NCBI GenBank assembly: GCA_016929525.1
Contig: JAFGIP010000009.1
Location: 31,886-95,885 of the forward strand
Source of the DNA: Bacteroidales bacterium
Lineage (GTDB): Bacteria; Bacteroidota; Bacteroidia; Bacteroidales; UBA10428
Reading direction: 5' to 3'
DNA: 64,000 nucleotides
The notes under the pieces were generated by a model. It was not told where the DNA came from. It worked only from the letters and a program-made list of their open reading frames with translations, and did no database searches. Positions 35,018 through 44,613 of this stretch are shown here, piece by piece. Each line of letters begins with the position of its first letter. The stretch's first letter is position 1. Made by a program: the position numbers and the translations under genes.

Positions 35018-37492
35018 CTATTCCATTTTAACATTCCCTGTTATTCTATTAATGTGAATTTCAATTTCCCTTATTAGACTTGCTACTATATTATTTAGTT
35101 CTTTAAGACTTTCAGTATTGTTTTTGTTTCTGAGTTTACCCTGCAGCTCCTTCAGCTCTTTCATATATGCAGATACTTTGCGAATATGCTTGTTATAGCT
35201 ACCATAGCTTGCTGCTAATATTAATTCGCATTTAGATTTAAAATAAAGATCATTGATCTTAATAATGTCTTTGGCAGCTTCAGTTCCAAATTCCGAAACC
35301 AGAGCTCTGTATAGCGACAGGTCAGGATTATAATTATTCGGGTTCCAAAAAAAGTCAGAGGCAGTCTGCAACCTCACCCTGTCAAAAATATTTGATATGT
35401 TATATGCAATAATAGTTTTTTCAACATTTTTAAACACTTCAGGCAATACTTCATTATAATATGCATCAAACAAACAACCGGTTAAAAGCTTATATGGAGA
35501 TACCGAGTCATTTGCAAAGTATGACATTTCCCGGTCGCATGGATATAATGTGAGATCGATAAAAGCCGGTATCTGTCCATAGTAGTTTTTAAAACTTAAA
35601 AGATCACTTTCATCCAGTTGCCATGTCTGTAATCCATAGCCACTCCATAACAGGCATACATTCGATAAGTCTGCCTCCGAAGACCTGCAACCATAAGCCG
35701 ACACTTTGTTAATTTCCTGATTAGACGAATGAAATGGCAGAATCTCTGTTTCTATGTTTAGGTACATAGAGGTATTTACTATTCTTTTATAGTCAGGCTC
35801 ATTATAAGCCGAAAACTGAATATCGGAATAATATTGTTCCAAAGATTTTTCAATAGATATGCCACCAATAAATGAAGGATCCATCAGATAAGCAACACCA
35901 TCAATAAACTGACTGTAACGTATCAGCTTTGGTTTTGTTAATGCCATGTCAGTTTCTAGCCTGTCATTTTCTTCATAACTAAAATATAACCACTTTGAAA
36001 AAGCCCATGATCTTCTATCCCTTATAAATTGAAGTGTAGCATCGGAATCAGCAGGAAGATAGGCTTCGCTAAATCTCGTTTGATTTGTTGAATTCAGGAA
36101 GTTTAATGAGTAATCATCTAATTCTGTCAATAGTAAGGCCCGGTCTTCTTCTTCAGGATAATCGATGACATTAGCAGTATGAAACAATAAGCGTTTGTTA
36201 TCAAAAAGCTGTGTTGCTGCCTGAACCGCATAAAAATTAGCCAAAGGTGTTGTCCCGCGTAAAAAAACAGTTCCCGGTATATTATCAAGCGAATGAATAA
36301 AGAAACCCTGATCATGATCTTTAATGCTGTCTACCGGTAATTTCTCACTATACTTCTTAAAAAGACTTGTTCTGCCAACTGAAATGACAAAAATTTCTTT
36401 TTCCGGACCATCAATAATATTATTACTTATTAAGGCAGGTATTTCCGTGCTATCTAATCCTGCCAGTTCAATCAGATGCTTTCTCAAACGGGTTTCGAGT
36501 CTTTTAGCTGCCAGCAAAGTAATACGGTCAGAATTATCGGGAATCAGGATCATTGGAAATTTTTCTTTGTAGAAAGGTCTGTAATAAATATCGGATTCCA
36601 GCACCTCAACCGTCCTGGGTTGAGGTATAATAAGCTCGCTACGCGCAAAGGTAGTATCAAAATAAGGAGACAATCTTTCAAGGCAGGTAAAATTCAAGCT
36701 GTTATATTCATAATGGATATCATCGACCCACATGGTCCCGGTTCCTTTTAATCCAATAAATATCCTGACAAACTTAGTGTCGTCGGGCAAATCGCCATCG
36801 GGAAATGGAAAGATGTGCGACCTGCCCAGTATATGTATCCACCCTGTAGAATCAATCTCGGTATAATTAGAAAATGATGTTCCTTTAAATGACGTGTTTA
36901 CCTTAGTCTGGTAATGCTGAGAATACTGATCCCCACTTATTTCACGTTTTTCCCTGTCATAATAAACCAGCCTGATGTCGATTGCATCGTAAATCTTTGT
37001 ACCAAGCCTTGATTTAGGGTTTTTTATATTTTTCAGATTTACATATAAAGAAAAATGATAATTTCCCGGTATTACTTTGATATAATCAGAAAGAACACCT
37101 TCTCCTTCTTTATCTGTTTCATTAGCCTTATCACGATGTATTTTAATGCTGTGTGTACCAGAATGTACCTCATTTTTCTTTGAAGTATTTACAGCTGAAT
37201 CGGATTTAATCCATACCACATTTTTCCCGATAACATCCCAACCTACTAAAATGAGTGACTGGGTTAGAGAATCGAGTTGTTTTATTTTACCTTCCTCAAA
37301 GGATGGATTATATACCAAATTGCCAAGAATATGTTTCTGATATCGGGCTTTATAACTTACAGAAAGCGGATCGGAACTGGTCCATCTTTCATATACCTGT
37401 TCCTTATCGGTTGGTGTACAACCCAGACAAAGTATCATAATTATAATTATGATTATCAGACCTATGCCGGTAACTGAGCGTATAAACCTCAT
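35018..37492 (-). CDS. Large lipoprotein with CBM-like domain and GH84/GH20-like region, catalytic residues doubtful
   Basis: The 824-aa protein has a lipoprotein signal (IIIIIMILCLGC, Cys ~25). A carbohydrate-binding-like beta-sandwich follows at ~55-270 (NPSFEEG, VHSGTHSIKIH, IKVIPGNYHFSLYVN). A region at ~290-440 resembles the N-terminal alpha/beta domain of GH20/GH84 hexosaminidases (IIPQPRTVEVLES, FLRGTTPLANFYAVQAATQL). The rest is weakly GH84-like: VCLLWSGYGLQTW, then FFWNPNNYNPDLSLYRALVSEFG, as in GH84 C-termini. The paired catalytic Asp of GH84 is not evident; the best counterpart reads YLMDPSF. It may be a non-catalytic glycan-binding relative. It is transcribed alone. Confidence 0.65.
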   Translation of the reverse strand: MRFIRSVTGIGLIIIIIIMILCLGCTPTDKEQVYERWTSSDPLSVSYKARYQKHILGNLVYNPSFEEGKIKQLDSLTQSLILVGWDVIGKNVVWIKSDSAVNTSKKNEVHSGTHSIKIHRDKANETDKEGEGVLSDYIKVIPGNYHFSLYVNLKNIKNPKSRLGTKIYDAIDIRLVYYDREKREISGDQYSQHYQTKVNTSFKGTSFSNYTEIDSTGWIHILGRSHIFPFPDGDLPDDTKFVRIFIGLKGTGTMWVDDIHYEYNSLNFTCLERLSPYFDTTFARSELIIPQPRTVEVLESDIYYRPFYKEKFPMILIPDNSDRITLLAAKRLETRLRKHLIELAGLDSTEIPALISNNIIDGPEKEIFVISVGRTSLFKKYSEKLPVDSIKDHDQGFFIHSLDNIPGTVFLRGTTPLANFYAVQAATQLFDNKRLLFHTANVIDYPEEEDRALLLTELDDYSLNFLNSTNQTRFSEAYLPADSDATLQFIRDRRSWAFSKWLYFSYEENDRLETDMALTKPKLIRYSQFIDGVAYLMDPSFIGGISIEKSLEQYYSDIQFSAYNEPDYKRIVNTSMYLNIETEILPFHSSNQEINKVSAYGCRSSEADLSNVCLLWSGYGLQTWQLDESDLLSFKNYYGQIPAFIDLTLYPCDREMSYFANDSVSPYKLLTGCLFDAYYNEVLPEVFKNVEKTIIAYNISNIFDRVRLQTASDFFWNPNNYNPDLSLYRALVSEFGTEAAKDIIKINDLYFKSKCELILAASYGSYNKHIRKVSAYMKELKELQGKLRNKNNTESLKELNNIVASLIREIEIHINRITGNVKME

Positions 37493-37558
37493 ATAGCTAA
37501 TTTTTAAAAGGCATCTGAAATTACAAACTTTATGCCCGATTTTTCAGATATTTTTTCT

Positions 37559-38431
37559 TTAATATATTTCTTTTTTAGCAGCTAACAATGTATTTTTTAA
37601 TAGCGAAACCCTTGTCATTGGCCCAACACCTCCGGGAACCGGAGTAATAAAACTACATTTTTCGGCAACTTCGCTAAACATAACATCGCCCTTGAGTTTC
37701 CATCCCGATTTGGTTTCTTTTGACGGTATTCGTGTTGTACCAACGTCAATAACAACCGCACCCTCTTTAACCATATGGCCTTTAACAAATTCTGGCGAAC
37801 CCAGTGCAGCAACCAGGATATCTGCTTCAGCACATATCTTTTCCAGGTTTTTTGTCCTGCTGTGTGCAACGGTTACCGTAGCGTCAACTCCCTTTTGTGA
37901 AAGTAATATGCTCACAGGTCTTCCGACAATCTGGCTGCGTCCCACGACAACACAATTCCTCCCTGAAATTTCAATATTATATCTTCTTATCAGTTCCATT
38001 ATTCCATATGGTGTTGCAGAAACATACGCAGGTAATCCGATAACCGTGCGCCCGACATTTACAGGATGAAATCCATCAACATCTTTCTTTGGATCAATCG
38101 CCTCAATTACTTTTTGCTCAGAGATATGTTTGGGAAGCGGCAACTGAACTATAAAACCATCCAGCTCATTGTCATTATTCAGCTCAGTAATTTTCGAAAG
38201 TAATTCCTCTTCCGTAACATCATCTTCATACCTGATTAAAGAAGATCTGAAACCAACTGCTTCACAGTCTTTTATTTTATATGCAACATACGTTTCACTG
38301 CCTCCGTCGTGACCAACCAGTACTGCCGCCAAATGAGGAGGTCTTTTACCACTGGCCACGATTTTATCAACTTCGAGAGCAATCTCTTTTTTTATTTCTT
38401 CTGCTACTTTCTTACCATCAATTAGCTGCAT
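37559..38431 (-). CDS. folD: Bifunctional methylenetetrahydrofolate dehydrogenase/cyclohydrolase
   Basis: The 290-aa FolD converts 5,10-methylene-THF to 10-formyl-THF in one-carbon metabolism. The segment [16 protein letters not shown] contains the catalytic Lys. VQLPLPKHI, the cofactor segment [13 protein letters not shown] and the C-terminal [15 protein letters not shown] complete the signature. It lies downstream of ffh on the same strand with a ~130-base gap. Confidence 0.97.
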   Translation of the reverse strand: MQLIDGKKVAEEIKKEIALEVDKIVASGKRPPHLAAVLVGHDGGSETYVAYKIKDCEAVGFRSSLIRYEDDVTEEELLSKITELNNDNELDGFIVQLPLPKHISEQKVIEAIDPKKDVDGFHPVNVGRTVIGLPAYVSATPYGIMELIRRYNIEISGRNCVVVGRSQIVGRPVSILLSQKGVDATVTVAHSRTKNLEKICAEADILVAALGSPEFVKGHMVKEGAVVIDVGTTRIPSKETKSGWKLKGDVMFSEVAEKCSFITPVPGGVGPMTRVSLLKNTLLAAKKEIY

Positions 38432-38560
38432 ATTTTCTGTTCTTTATGGAAATAATCAGGAATGTTAAATTATAAATATTTTTTCTCAAAGCTTATAATA
38501 TTATATGTCATAATGGAATAATACCTTATACTTTATCTAATCATTTTAAAATAATTCACA

Positions 38561-39898
38561 CTACTTTTTCACTCCCTGCATTGCATTCATCATCCGACCC
38601 ATATTTTTACCTCCGCTTTGCATCATTTTCATCATTTTTCTTGTTTCATCAAATTGTTTTAGCAATCTGTTTATATCCTGAACTGTGTTTCCACTTCCGG
38701 AGGCAATTCTTTTTTTCCGGCTTCCATTAAGAACAACGGGGTTTTCTCGTTCTTCAGGAGTCATAGATTGTATTATTGCCTCAATACCTTTAAAAGCATC
38801 ATCGTCAATATCAAGGTTTTTCATTGCCTTACCAACACCTGGGATCATTGACGCCAGATCTTTGATATTACCCATCTTTTTTATTTGCTGGATCTGCTTA
38901 ATAAAATCGTTAAAGTTAAACTGATTCTTGGCGATCTTCTTCTGGAGTTTTCTGGTTTCATCGACATCGAATTGTTCCTGTGCTTTTTCTACCAGTGACA
39001 CAATATCTCCCATTCCCAAAATACGGTCTGCCATACGTTCAGGATGAAACAACTCAATAGCTTCCATCTTCTCACCGGCACTAACAAATTTAATAGGCTT
39101 CTCAACTACCGATCGGATTGAAAGGGCTGCACCGCCTCGTGTATCACCATCGAGTTTGGTTAGCACAACCCCGTCGAAGTTGAGTCTGCTGTTGAATTCT
39201 TTCGCTGTGTTTACGGCATCCTGCCCTGTCATAGAATCTACAACAAAGAGAGTTTCAGTCGGACTTATATTTTTCTTTATCGATTCAATCTCTGCCATCA
39301 TCTGTTCATCAATAGCCAGGCGTCCTGCCGTATCCACAATAACCAGATCGAATCCCTTACTTTTTGCTTCCCTGATTCCTTCCCTTGCAATTTTCACCGG
39401 ATCCCGGTTCCCTTCCTCGGTATAGACAGTAACACCAATCTGTTCACCCAACACCTTCAGCTGATCAATTGCCGCTGGTCTGTACACGTCACCCGCGATT
39501 AGTATCGGATTTTTACCACGTTTCGATTTTAAATGCTGCGCAAGTTTTCCTGAAAACGTTGTTTTACCGGAACCTTGAAGTCCGGCGATAAGAATAACCG
39601 CAGGATTTCCCTTTATATCAATATCAACATTGCTTCCTCCCATCAGTGCAGCCAGCTCATCGTGGACTATCTTCACCATCATCTGAGCCGGTTTTACCGA
39701 AGTAAGAATTTTCTGCCCCAATGCTTTCTCTTTAATTGTATCGGTAAAAGTCTTAGCAATTTTAAAATTAACGTCGGCATCAAGTAAAGCACGGCGTACT
39801 TCCTTCAGGGTCTCAGATACGTTAATTTCTGTAATAACACCTTGACCTTTTAATATTTTAAACGATCTCTCAAGTTTTTCTGTTAGATTATCAAACAT
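38561..39898 (-). CDS. ffh: Signal recognition particle protein Ffh
   Basis: The 445-aa GTPase targets nascent membrane proteins together with 4.5S RNA and FtsY. It has the N domain, then G1 AGLQGSGKTTFSGKLA, DTAGR (G3), TKLDGDTRGGAALS (G4) and the Met-rich M domain that binds signal sequences. The M domain ends in MMKMMQSGGKNMGRMMNAM. Length and order are standard. A TATTTTTG -7-like element lies about 27 bases upstream of the start (CAAAAATA at 39925 on the plus strand), but no good -33 element is seen. Confidence 0.98.
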   Translation of the reverse strand: MFDNLTEKLERSFKILKGQGVITEINVSETLKEVRRALLDADVNFKIAKTFTDTIKEKALGQKILTSVKPAQMMVKIVHDELAALMGGSNVDIDIKGNPAVILIAGLQGSGKTTFSGKLAQHLKSKRGKNPILIAGDVYRPAAIDQLKVLGEQIGVTVYTEEGNRDPVKIAREGIREAKSKGFDLVIVDTAGRLAIDEQMMAEIESIKKNISPTETLFVVDSMTGQDAVNTAKEFNSRLNFDGVVLTKLDGDTRGGAALSIRSVVEKPIKFVSAGEKMEAIELFHPERMADRILGMGDIVSLVEKAQEQFDVDETRKLQKKIAKNQFNFNDFIKQIQQIKKMGNIKDLASMIPGVGKAMKNLDIDDDAFKGIEAIIQSMTPEERENPVVLNGSRKKRIASGSGNTVQDINRLLKQFDETRKMMKMMQSGGKNMGRMMNAMQGVKK

Positions 39899-39949
39899 CT
39901 CTAATATTCGTTTTTATCAGCTGGCAAAAATAAAGATTATATGTTAAAA

Positions 39950-41743
39950 TCACATGCGCTCCGGCACTTCTATACCCATAAGATTCATACCATTCTTAAT
40001 AACTTTTCCCACTGCTTCTGAAAGTGATATCCTGAAATTCCTCAATTCCAAGTTACTTTCTTTTATTATTGTATAGTCGTGGTAAAACTGATTGAATTCT
40101 TTCGTTATCTCATACATATAATTGGCAATTAATGCCGGACTGTAATTATCTGCAGCTTCTTTCACAATTTCAGGAAAGTCGTGGAGAATTTTCAGTAAAG
40201 ATTTTTCCTTGTCATTAATTTCTGTCATTACTGTATACTCTCGATATGATTCAATATTCATTTCTTTTGCTTTCCGCAGAACAGAGCAGATACGTGCATG
40301 TGTATATTGAATAAAAGGTCCGGTATTGCCATTGAAATCAATTGATTCCCTGGGATTAAACATCATATTCTTAACGGGGTCTACTTTTAAAATAAAATAT
40401 TTAAGCGCCCCTAAACCAATTATCCTGTATGTTTCTTCTTTCTCCTCAGAAGTAAGCCCTTCCAGCTTACCCAATTCATTGGCCATTTCTCTAGATGTAT
40501 CGATCATCTCATCCATCAGATCGTCTGCATCCACAACTGTACCTTCACGCGATTTCATTTTTCCATCAGGCAGTTCAACCATCCCATACGACATGTGATA
40601 AAGATTTTTTGCCCACGGGAAACCAAGTTTATCAAGAATTATTGCCAGTACTTTAAAATGATAATTCTGTTCATTACCCACAACATATACCATTTTATCG
40701 AAGGGATAATCATTTTGTCTCATCTGCGCAGTTCCAATATCCTGGGTCATATATACCGATGTACCATCGGAGCGAAGAAGAATTTTCTGATCAAGGCCGT
40801 CATTAGTAAGGTCTGCCCAAACAGAATTATCCTCGTGTTGAATAAATACCCCTTTTTTTAAACCTTCAAGCACGGTATCCCTCCCAACGGTATAAGTATC
40901 TGACTCATAGTATATCTTGTCAAATTCAACTCCAAGTCGTTTGTAAGTTACGTCAAAACCATCGTAGACCCATCCATTCATCATTTCCCATAGATGTATT
41001 ACTTCGGGATCTTTATCCTCCCACCTGCGCAGCATATCCTGAGCTTCCAGCAGCAGAGGAGCATTTTTAGCAGCATCTTCTTCTTTTTCACCTTTATTAA
41101 TTAGTGCGGTAATCTGATTTTTATATTCCTGGTCAAATTTTACATAATATTTACCAACCAGGTGATCACCCTTTATTTCTGAATTTTCGGGTGTTTCGCC
41201 TTTCCCCCATTTTTGCCAGGCAAGCATTGATTTGCATATATGTATTCCGCGATCATTTACAATATTTGTTTTTACTACCCTTTTACCCGATGCTTCAAGA
41301 ATTTTGCTAACCGACCATCCTAACAGATTATTCCTGATATGACCCAGATGCAAAGGTTTGTTTGTATTAGGCGAAGAATACTCTACCATATAAAGTTCAG
41401 AATTACCCTTACTTTCAACTTTCCCGTAATCCTGTTTAATACCATGATTCCTAAGAAAATCAACATAATAAGTACTGCTTACATCTATATTCAGGAAACC
41501 CTTGATTACATTAAACGATTTAACAATTACAATCTTTTTCTGTAAATACTCACCAAGCTCTTTCGCTGTACTTTCCGGCGACTTTTTTGAAATTCTGAGA
41601 AACGGAAAAACAACAACCGTAATGTCACCATCAAATTCTTTACGTGTTTTTTGGAGCTGAATCGATTTCAGGTCGGGGACTTCTCCATAAAGCTCATGCA
41701 CTGCATCCGACACTCCCCTGGTAATAATATAGTTTAAATCCAT
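39950..41743 (-). CDS. argS: Arginyl-tRNA synthetase
   Basis: The 597-aa class I synthetase charges tRNA-Arg. The N-terminal Add1 domain is followed by the HIGH-type motif SSPNTNKPLHLGHIRN, the VYVVGNEQNYHFK region and PDGKMKSREGTVVDADDL, the KMSKS counterpart. An anticodon-binding helical C-terminus follows, ending with the conserved MNLMGIEVPERM. Length matches bacterial ArgS. A clear promoter lies upstream, at 41788-41818. Confidence 0.98.
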   Translation of the reverse strand: MDLNYIITRGVSDAVHELYGEVPDLKSIQLQKTRKEFDGDITVVVFPFLRISKKSPESTAKELGEYLQKKIVIVKSFNVIKGFLNIDVSSTYYVDFLRNHGIKQDYGKVESKGNSELYMVEYSSPNTNKPLHLGHIRNNLLGWSVSKILEASGKRVVKTNIVNDRGIHICKSMLAWQKWGKGETPENSEIKGDHLVGKYYVKFDQEYKNQITALINKGEKEEDAAKNAPLLLEAQDMLRRWEDKDPEVIHLWEMMNGWVYDGFDVTYKRLGVEFDKIYYESDTYTVGRDTVLEGLKKGVFIQHEDNSVWADLTNDGLDQKILLRSDGTSVYMTQDIGTAQMRQNDYPFDKMVYVVGNEQNYHFKVLAIILDKLGFPWAKNLYHMSYGMVELPDGKMKSREGTVVDADDLMDEMIDTSREMANELGKLEGLTSEEKEETYRIIGLGALKYFILKVDPVKNMMFNPRESIDFNGNTGPFIQYTHARICSVLRKAKEMNIESYREYTVMTEINDKEKSLLKILHDFPEIVKEAADNYSPALIANYMYEITKEFNQFYHDYTIIKESNLELRNFRISLSEAVGKVIKNGMNLMGIEVPERM

Positions 41744-41787
41744 TGAAAGGATATATTTAAAATTGAAAACTTTTTAAAATGAGCCTA

Positions 41788-41818
41788 CAAAGATAATATT
41801 TGAATTGAACCTCTCAAT
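41788..41818 (-). promoter_or_regulatory. Bacteroidota-type promoter for argS
   Basis: On the minus strand, ATTG (41818-41815) is followed after 19 bases by TATCTTTG (41795-41788), a full TAnnTTTG -7 element with a TTG-type -33 element. The predicted start lies ~40 bases before the argS ATG. Confidence 0.65.
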
Positions 41819-41887
41819 ATTAACAGTCCCGATTTTAAAGGAGATATAGAAAGTCAATCAGATGAACAAGAACTGAATTTACCTTAA

Positions 41888-42796
41888 CTATTTAAACTCA
41901 CTTTTCAGTGAACATAAATAACCTAACTTGTAAAGGTCGAAAAGAATTAAATTGGGTTTGGTACTTAATAAGTTTTTACGCAATAAGTATTCATTCTTAG
42001 AATAAAAGTACCTGCATATTTTATCGAGATGAAGATCTTTAAGCTTCTTATAATATGAGAGCAAAGTAATATCGTGAACAAGCTTCTTTTCATTTCCGTT
42101 AATATTCATTATTCGCATAAGATTTTTTATTCCTTCCCTGGTCTTCCGAAGAAACTCTTCATTTGACTCAAGACCCAAATGAACTAAAGGATTGTCGATA
42201 TGCTTAATAGTAATATTGTTTTTTAATAAATCATACCCAAATAAGGTATCTTCGTGACCATATCCTCTGATCTTTTCATTAAAACGAACCTTAGCGAATG
42301 CTTCTCTGGAAATAAGAAAGTTATTTGTCATAAATGACCTGTTGGGTTCACTCGATCGCACTTCAACAGGTATTTGTTCTCTTTTTATTCCGTGTAACCA
42401 GTGTAGCCTATACTTTTCTTCTATAGGTTTGCTGTAATTATATATTCTTCCTCCATAAATCACACTATTTTTATCTTTTACCTGATTAACATACTTCCTG
42501 ATAAAATCAGGGTTCTTAATATACGAATCACAATCGAGGAAAAGAAAATTATTATACTTAGCCAGATCGGCGAGCTTATTTCTGATCTTTGATCTTCCGA
42601 TATTTGAAATTTCTTCGTGGTAAACCAAATATGGTAATGAGTTTACCGCAGAATTAATCTTTTTATACTTATTATTAGATGCATCGTCAACAATAATAAT
42701 CTCAAACGGAATCTGTGCATTGGTAGCTTGCTGATGCAAAGTTTTAACCAGATCAACTATATTGAAGTTATAAACGGGTATCAGTACTGAAATCAT
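41888..42796 (-). CDS. Family 2 glycosyltransferase
   Basis: This 302-aa GT-A fold protein begins MISVLIPVYNF. It carries EIIIVDDASNN for nucleotide binding and the DxD-like FLFLDCDSYI at residue ~95. A GYGHEDTLFGYDLL acceptor-site motif typical of GT2 enzymes with a galactosyltransferase-like C-terminus is also present. No membrane helix is evident. Donor and acceptor are not predictable. The gene is monocistronic and divergent from the thioredoxin-like gene; no polysaccharide cluster surrounds it. Confidence 0.9.
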   Translation of the reverse strand: MISVLIPVYNFNIVDLVKTLHQQATNAQIPFEIIIVDDASNNKYKKINSAVNSLPYLVYHEEISNIGRSKIRNKLADLAKYNNFLFLDCDSYIKNPDFIRKYVNQVKDKNSVIYGGRIYNYSKPIEEKYRLHWLHGIKREQIPVEVRSSEPNRSFMTNNFLISREAFAKVRFNEKIRGYGHEDTLFGYDLLKNNITIKHIDNPLVHLGLESNEEFLRKTREGIKNLMRIMNINGNEKKLVHDITLLSYYKKLKDLHLDKICRYFYSKNEYLLRKNLLSTKPNLILFDLYKLGYLCSLKSEFK

Positions 42797-42883
42797 CTGT
42801 TAATGATTTAGGGTATCATGAAAGTTTTGCAAAGTAAAACGTTATATTTTAATTAATATTGTTTGATATTGATTTTTTTTACG

Positions 42884-44314
42884 ATGGATTCATTTTTTCG
42901 TTTTATATTCCTTTGTCAGCTATTAGTTATAATCCTGCTAAATTCCTTCTGTACAGAGCCGGAGATAGTTAATATAAATATTAATGCAGGACCTTTTAAG
43001 GATCATTATATTACATTAGGTTATTACCATGGTATTAAAACCTATTTTAAGGACAGCATATATATTAATAATACAGGATATGCTGATTACAGAACGACTT
43101 TACACGACGGCCTCTATTTTATTGTTTTGCCCGATTCATCGGTACATGAAATAATGATTTCTGAAGCAAGTGAATATAGCGTTCAGGTGATGCAAGAGAG
43201 GTTAAAAAGCAGCATTATTATCTCAGGCAGTATTTCAGCTGAAGCCTATAATAACTATTTACATGAAGCAGAAAAAATTTATACTGAAATAGATTCATTG
43301 AAAAAGGCCGTCATTGAAAAAACAGTTAAGGGATCAGAGAAAAGCAGGATATTTAAAGAAGTTAAAATTCTTGAATCAAATGTTGATAAGCTCAAAAATA
43401 GATATGCATTAAAATACAAAGGAACACTTGCGGGGAATTATCTACAGTCGCAGATTTCGGTTGCAGTGCCGGGTTTTGAAGAATATCATGATAGTGAAAG
43501 TTATGATTCTATAAAATGGTTTTTAAGTCTGAACTATTATAAGGAGAACTATCTTAAAAACATTATCTGGGAAGATGAAAGATTAATTTATACCCCTGTT
43601 ATCGATCAGAAAACAAATATGTATCTGAACAGGATTGTCAGACAAAATACCATAGAAATAACACAGGCGATAGATAATATACTAAGTAACATCAAGAATC
43701 AGGAGATGAAAAAATATGTTTTAAAATTATTAACCGATAAATACTATTCGGATAAACATACGCCGCTTTCTGAGTATGCTTATATATACTTAATAAAAAA
43801 TTATTACTTCACTGGTTATGCACCTTGGATATCAAATGATGAGATGGAATTTTTAAATCAGGAATATAATAAAGTCAAACCAACGATCCTGCATGAAAAA
43901 GCCCCTGACTTTAAAATTTTTGAATCACTTTCTAATAAATCACAACTTGACAGTATAAATGCACATTACACCGTTATTATATTCTGGGATTTTAATTGCA
44001 GCTTTTGCAGGAAGGTTATAGAACAATTGAAAAAACTCAGCGTCAAGTATCAATATTTGGATATTGCATATGTAACCGTTTATACAGGAAATGAAACTGA
44101 TAAGTGGAAGCAGTATGCAAAAAGCACATTCCCGAGAAACTGGTTCAACACTTATCAGACCAGTGACCAAAGAATTGCTGATTGGTATAATATTTCATTA
44201 ACCCCAACATTATTCTTACTGAATAATAAAAAAGCGATTCAGGATAAAAATCTGACCGTTACCGAGCTAGATTCAATCTTTCTAAAAGAACTTCAGAAAA
44301 CTGATTTCAATTAA
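42884..44314 (+). CDS. Secreted thioredoxin-like (TlpA-type) protein with DUF4369/DUF5106-like N-terminus
   Basis: The ATG at 42884 is preferred over the upstream TTG of the ORF track, giving 476 aa. The N-terminus is a signal sequence (LCQLLVIILLNSFC) and the next ~120 residues look like the DUF4369-type beta domain common in Bacteroidota thioredoxins. A helical middle section follows. The C-terminal ~140 residues form a thioredoxin fold with VIIFWDFNCSFCRKVIEQL, so the redox motif is CSFC. TPTLFLLNNKKAI supplies the cis-Pro loop. It is likely a periplasmic disulfide reductase. The last four bases overlap the convergent small membrane gene. Confidence 0.82.
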   Translation: MDSFFRFIFLCQLLVIILLNSFCTEPEIVNININAGPFKDHYITLGYYHGIKTYFKDSIYINNTGYADYRTTLHDGLYFIVLPDSSVHEIMISEASEYSVQVMQERLKSSIIISGSISAEAYNNYLHEAEKIYTEIDSLKKAVIEKTVKGSEKSRIFKEVKILESNVDKLKNRYALKYKGTLAGNYLQSQISVAVPGFEEYHDSESYDSIKWFLSLNYYKENYLKNIIWEDERLIYTPVIDQKTNMYLNRIVRQNTIEITQAIDNILSNIKNQEMKKYVLKLLTDKYYSDKHTPLSEYAYIYLIKNYYFTGYAPWISNDEMEFLNQEYNKVKPTILHEKAPDFKIFESLSNKSQLDSINAHYTVIIFWDFNCSFCRKVIEQLKKLSVKYQYLDIAYVTVYTGNETDKWKQYAKSTFPRNWFNTYQTSDQRIADWYNISLTPTLFLLNNKKAIQDKNLTVTELDSIFLKELQKTDFN

Positions 44315-44553
44315 GGATTATTATCTTTCAACTTATTATTAGAATTAATCAGATCATCTTTAATAAGTACTGAAAAGATGAATAAGATAACTGCCGATGC
44401 TGCAAATACTACAAGTAAAGAATAAAGTACCTTAATCATGACCTGTTCAAGATCAATGATATCCCAAATACCGAGAATTGCTATAATGGTAAAAATCAGT
44501 ACTAAACTGATTAAAATATAGGATACTACCTTTTTTATTGAATTCATTATCAT
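44311..44553 (-). CDS. Small membrane protein (80 aa, two helices)
   Basis: The 80-aa product has two hydrophobic helices (about 10-32 and 42-65) with a short acidic connection (WDIIDLEQ) and a polar Asn/Lys-rich tail. I recognise no family. The two-helix plan resembles small inner-membrane proteins often found near envelope genes. It lies 60 bases downstream of the 1091-aa TPR gene on the same strand and may be co-transcribed with it. Confidence 0.55.
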   Translation of the reverse strand: MIMNSIKKVVSYILISLVLIFTIIAILGIWDIIDLEQVMIKVLYSLLVVFAASAVILFIFSVLIKDDLINSNNKLKDNNP

Positions 44554-44613
44554 GGTTTTTAAAAATTGTTAGTTAGACGTTCCAACAGTAATTAAGTTAC
44601 AAAGTAAAAATAA

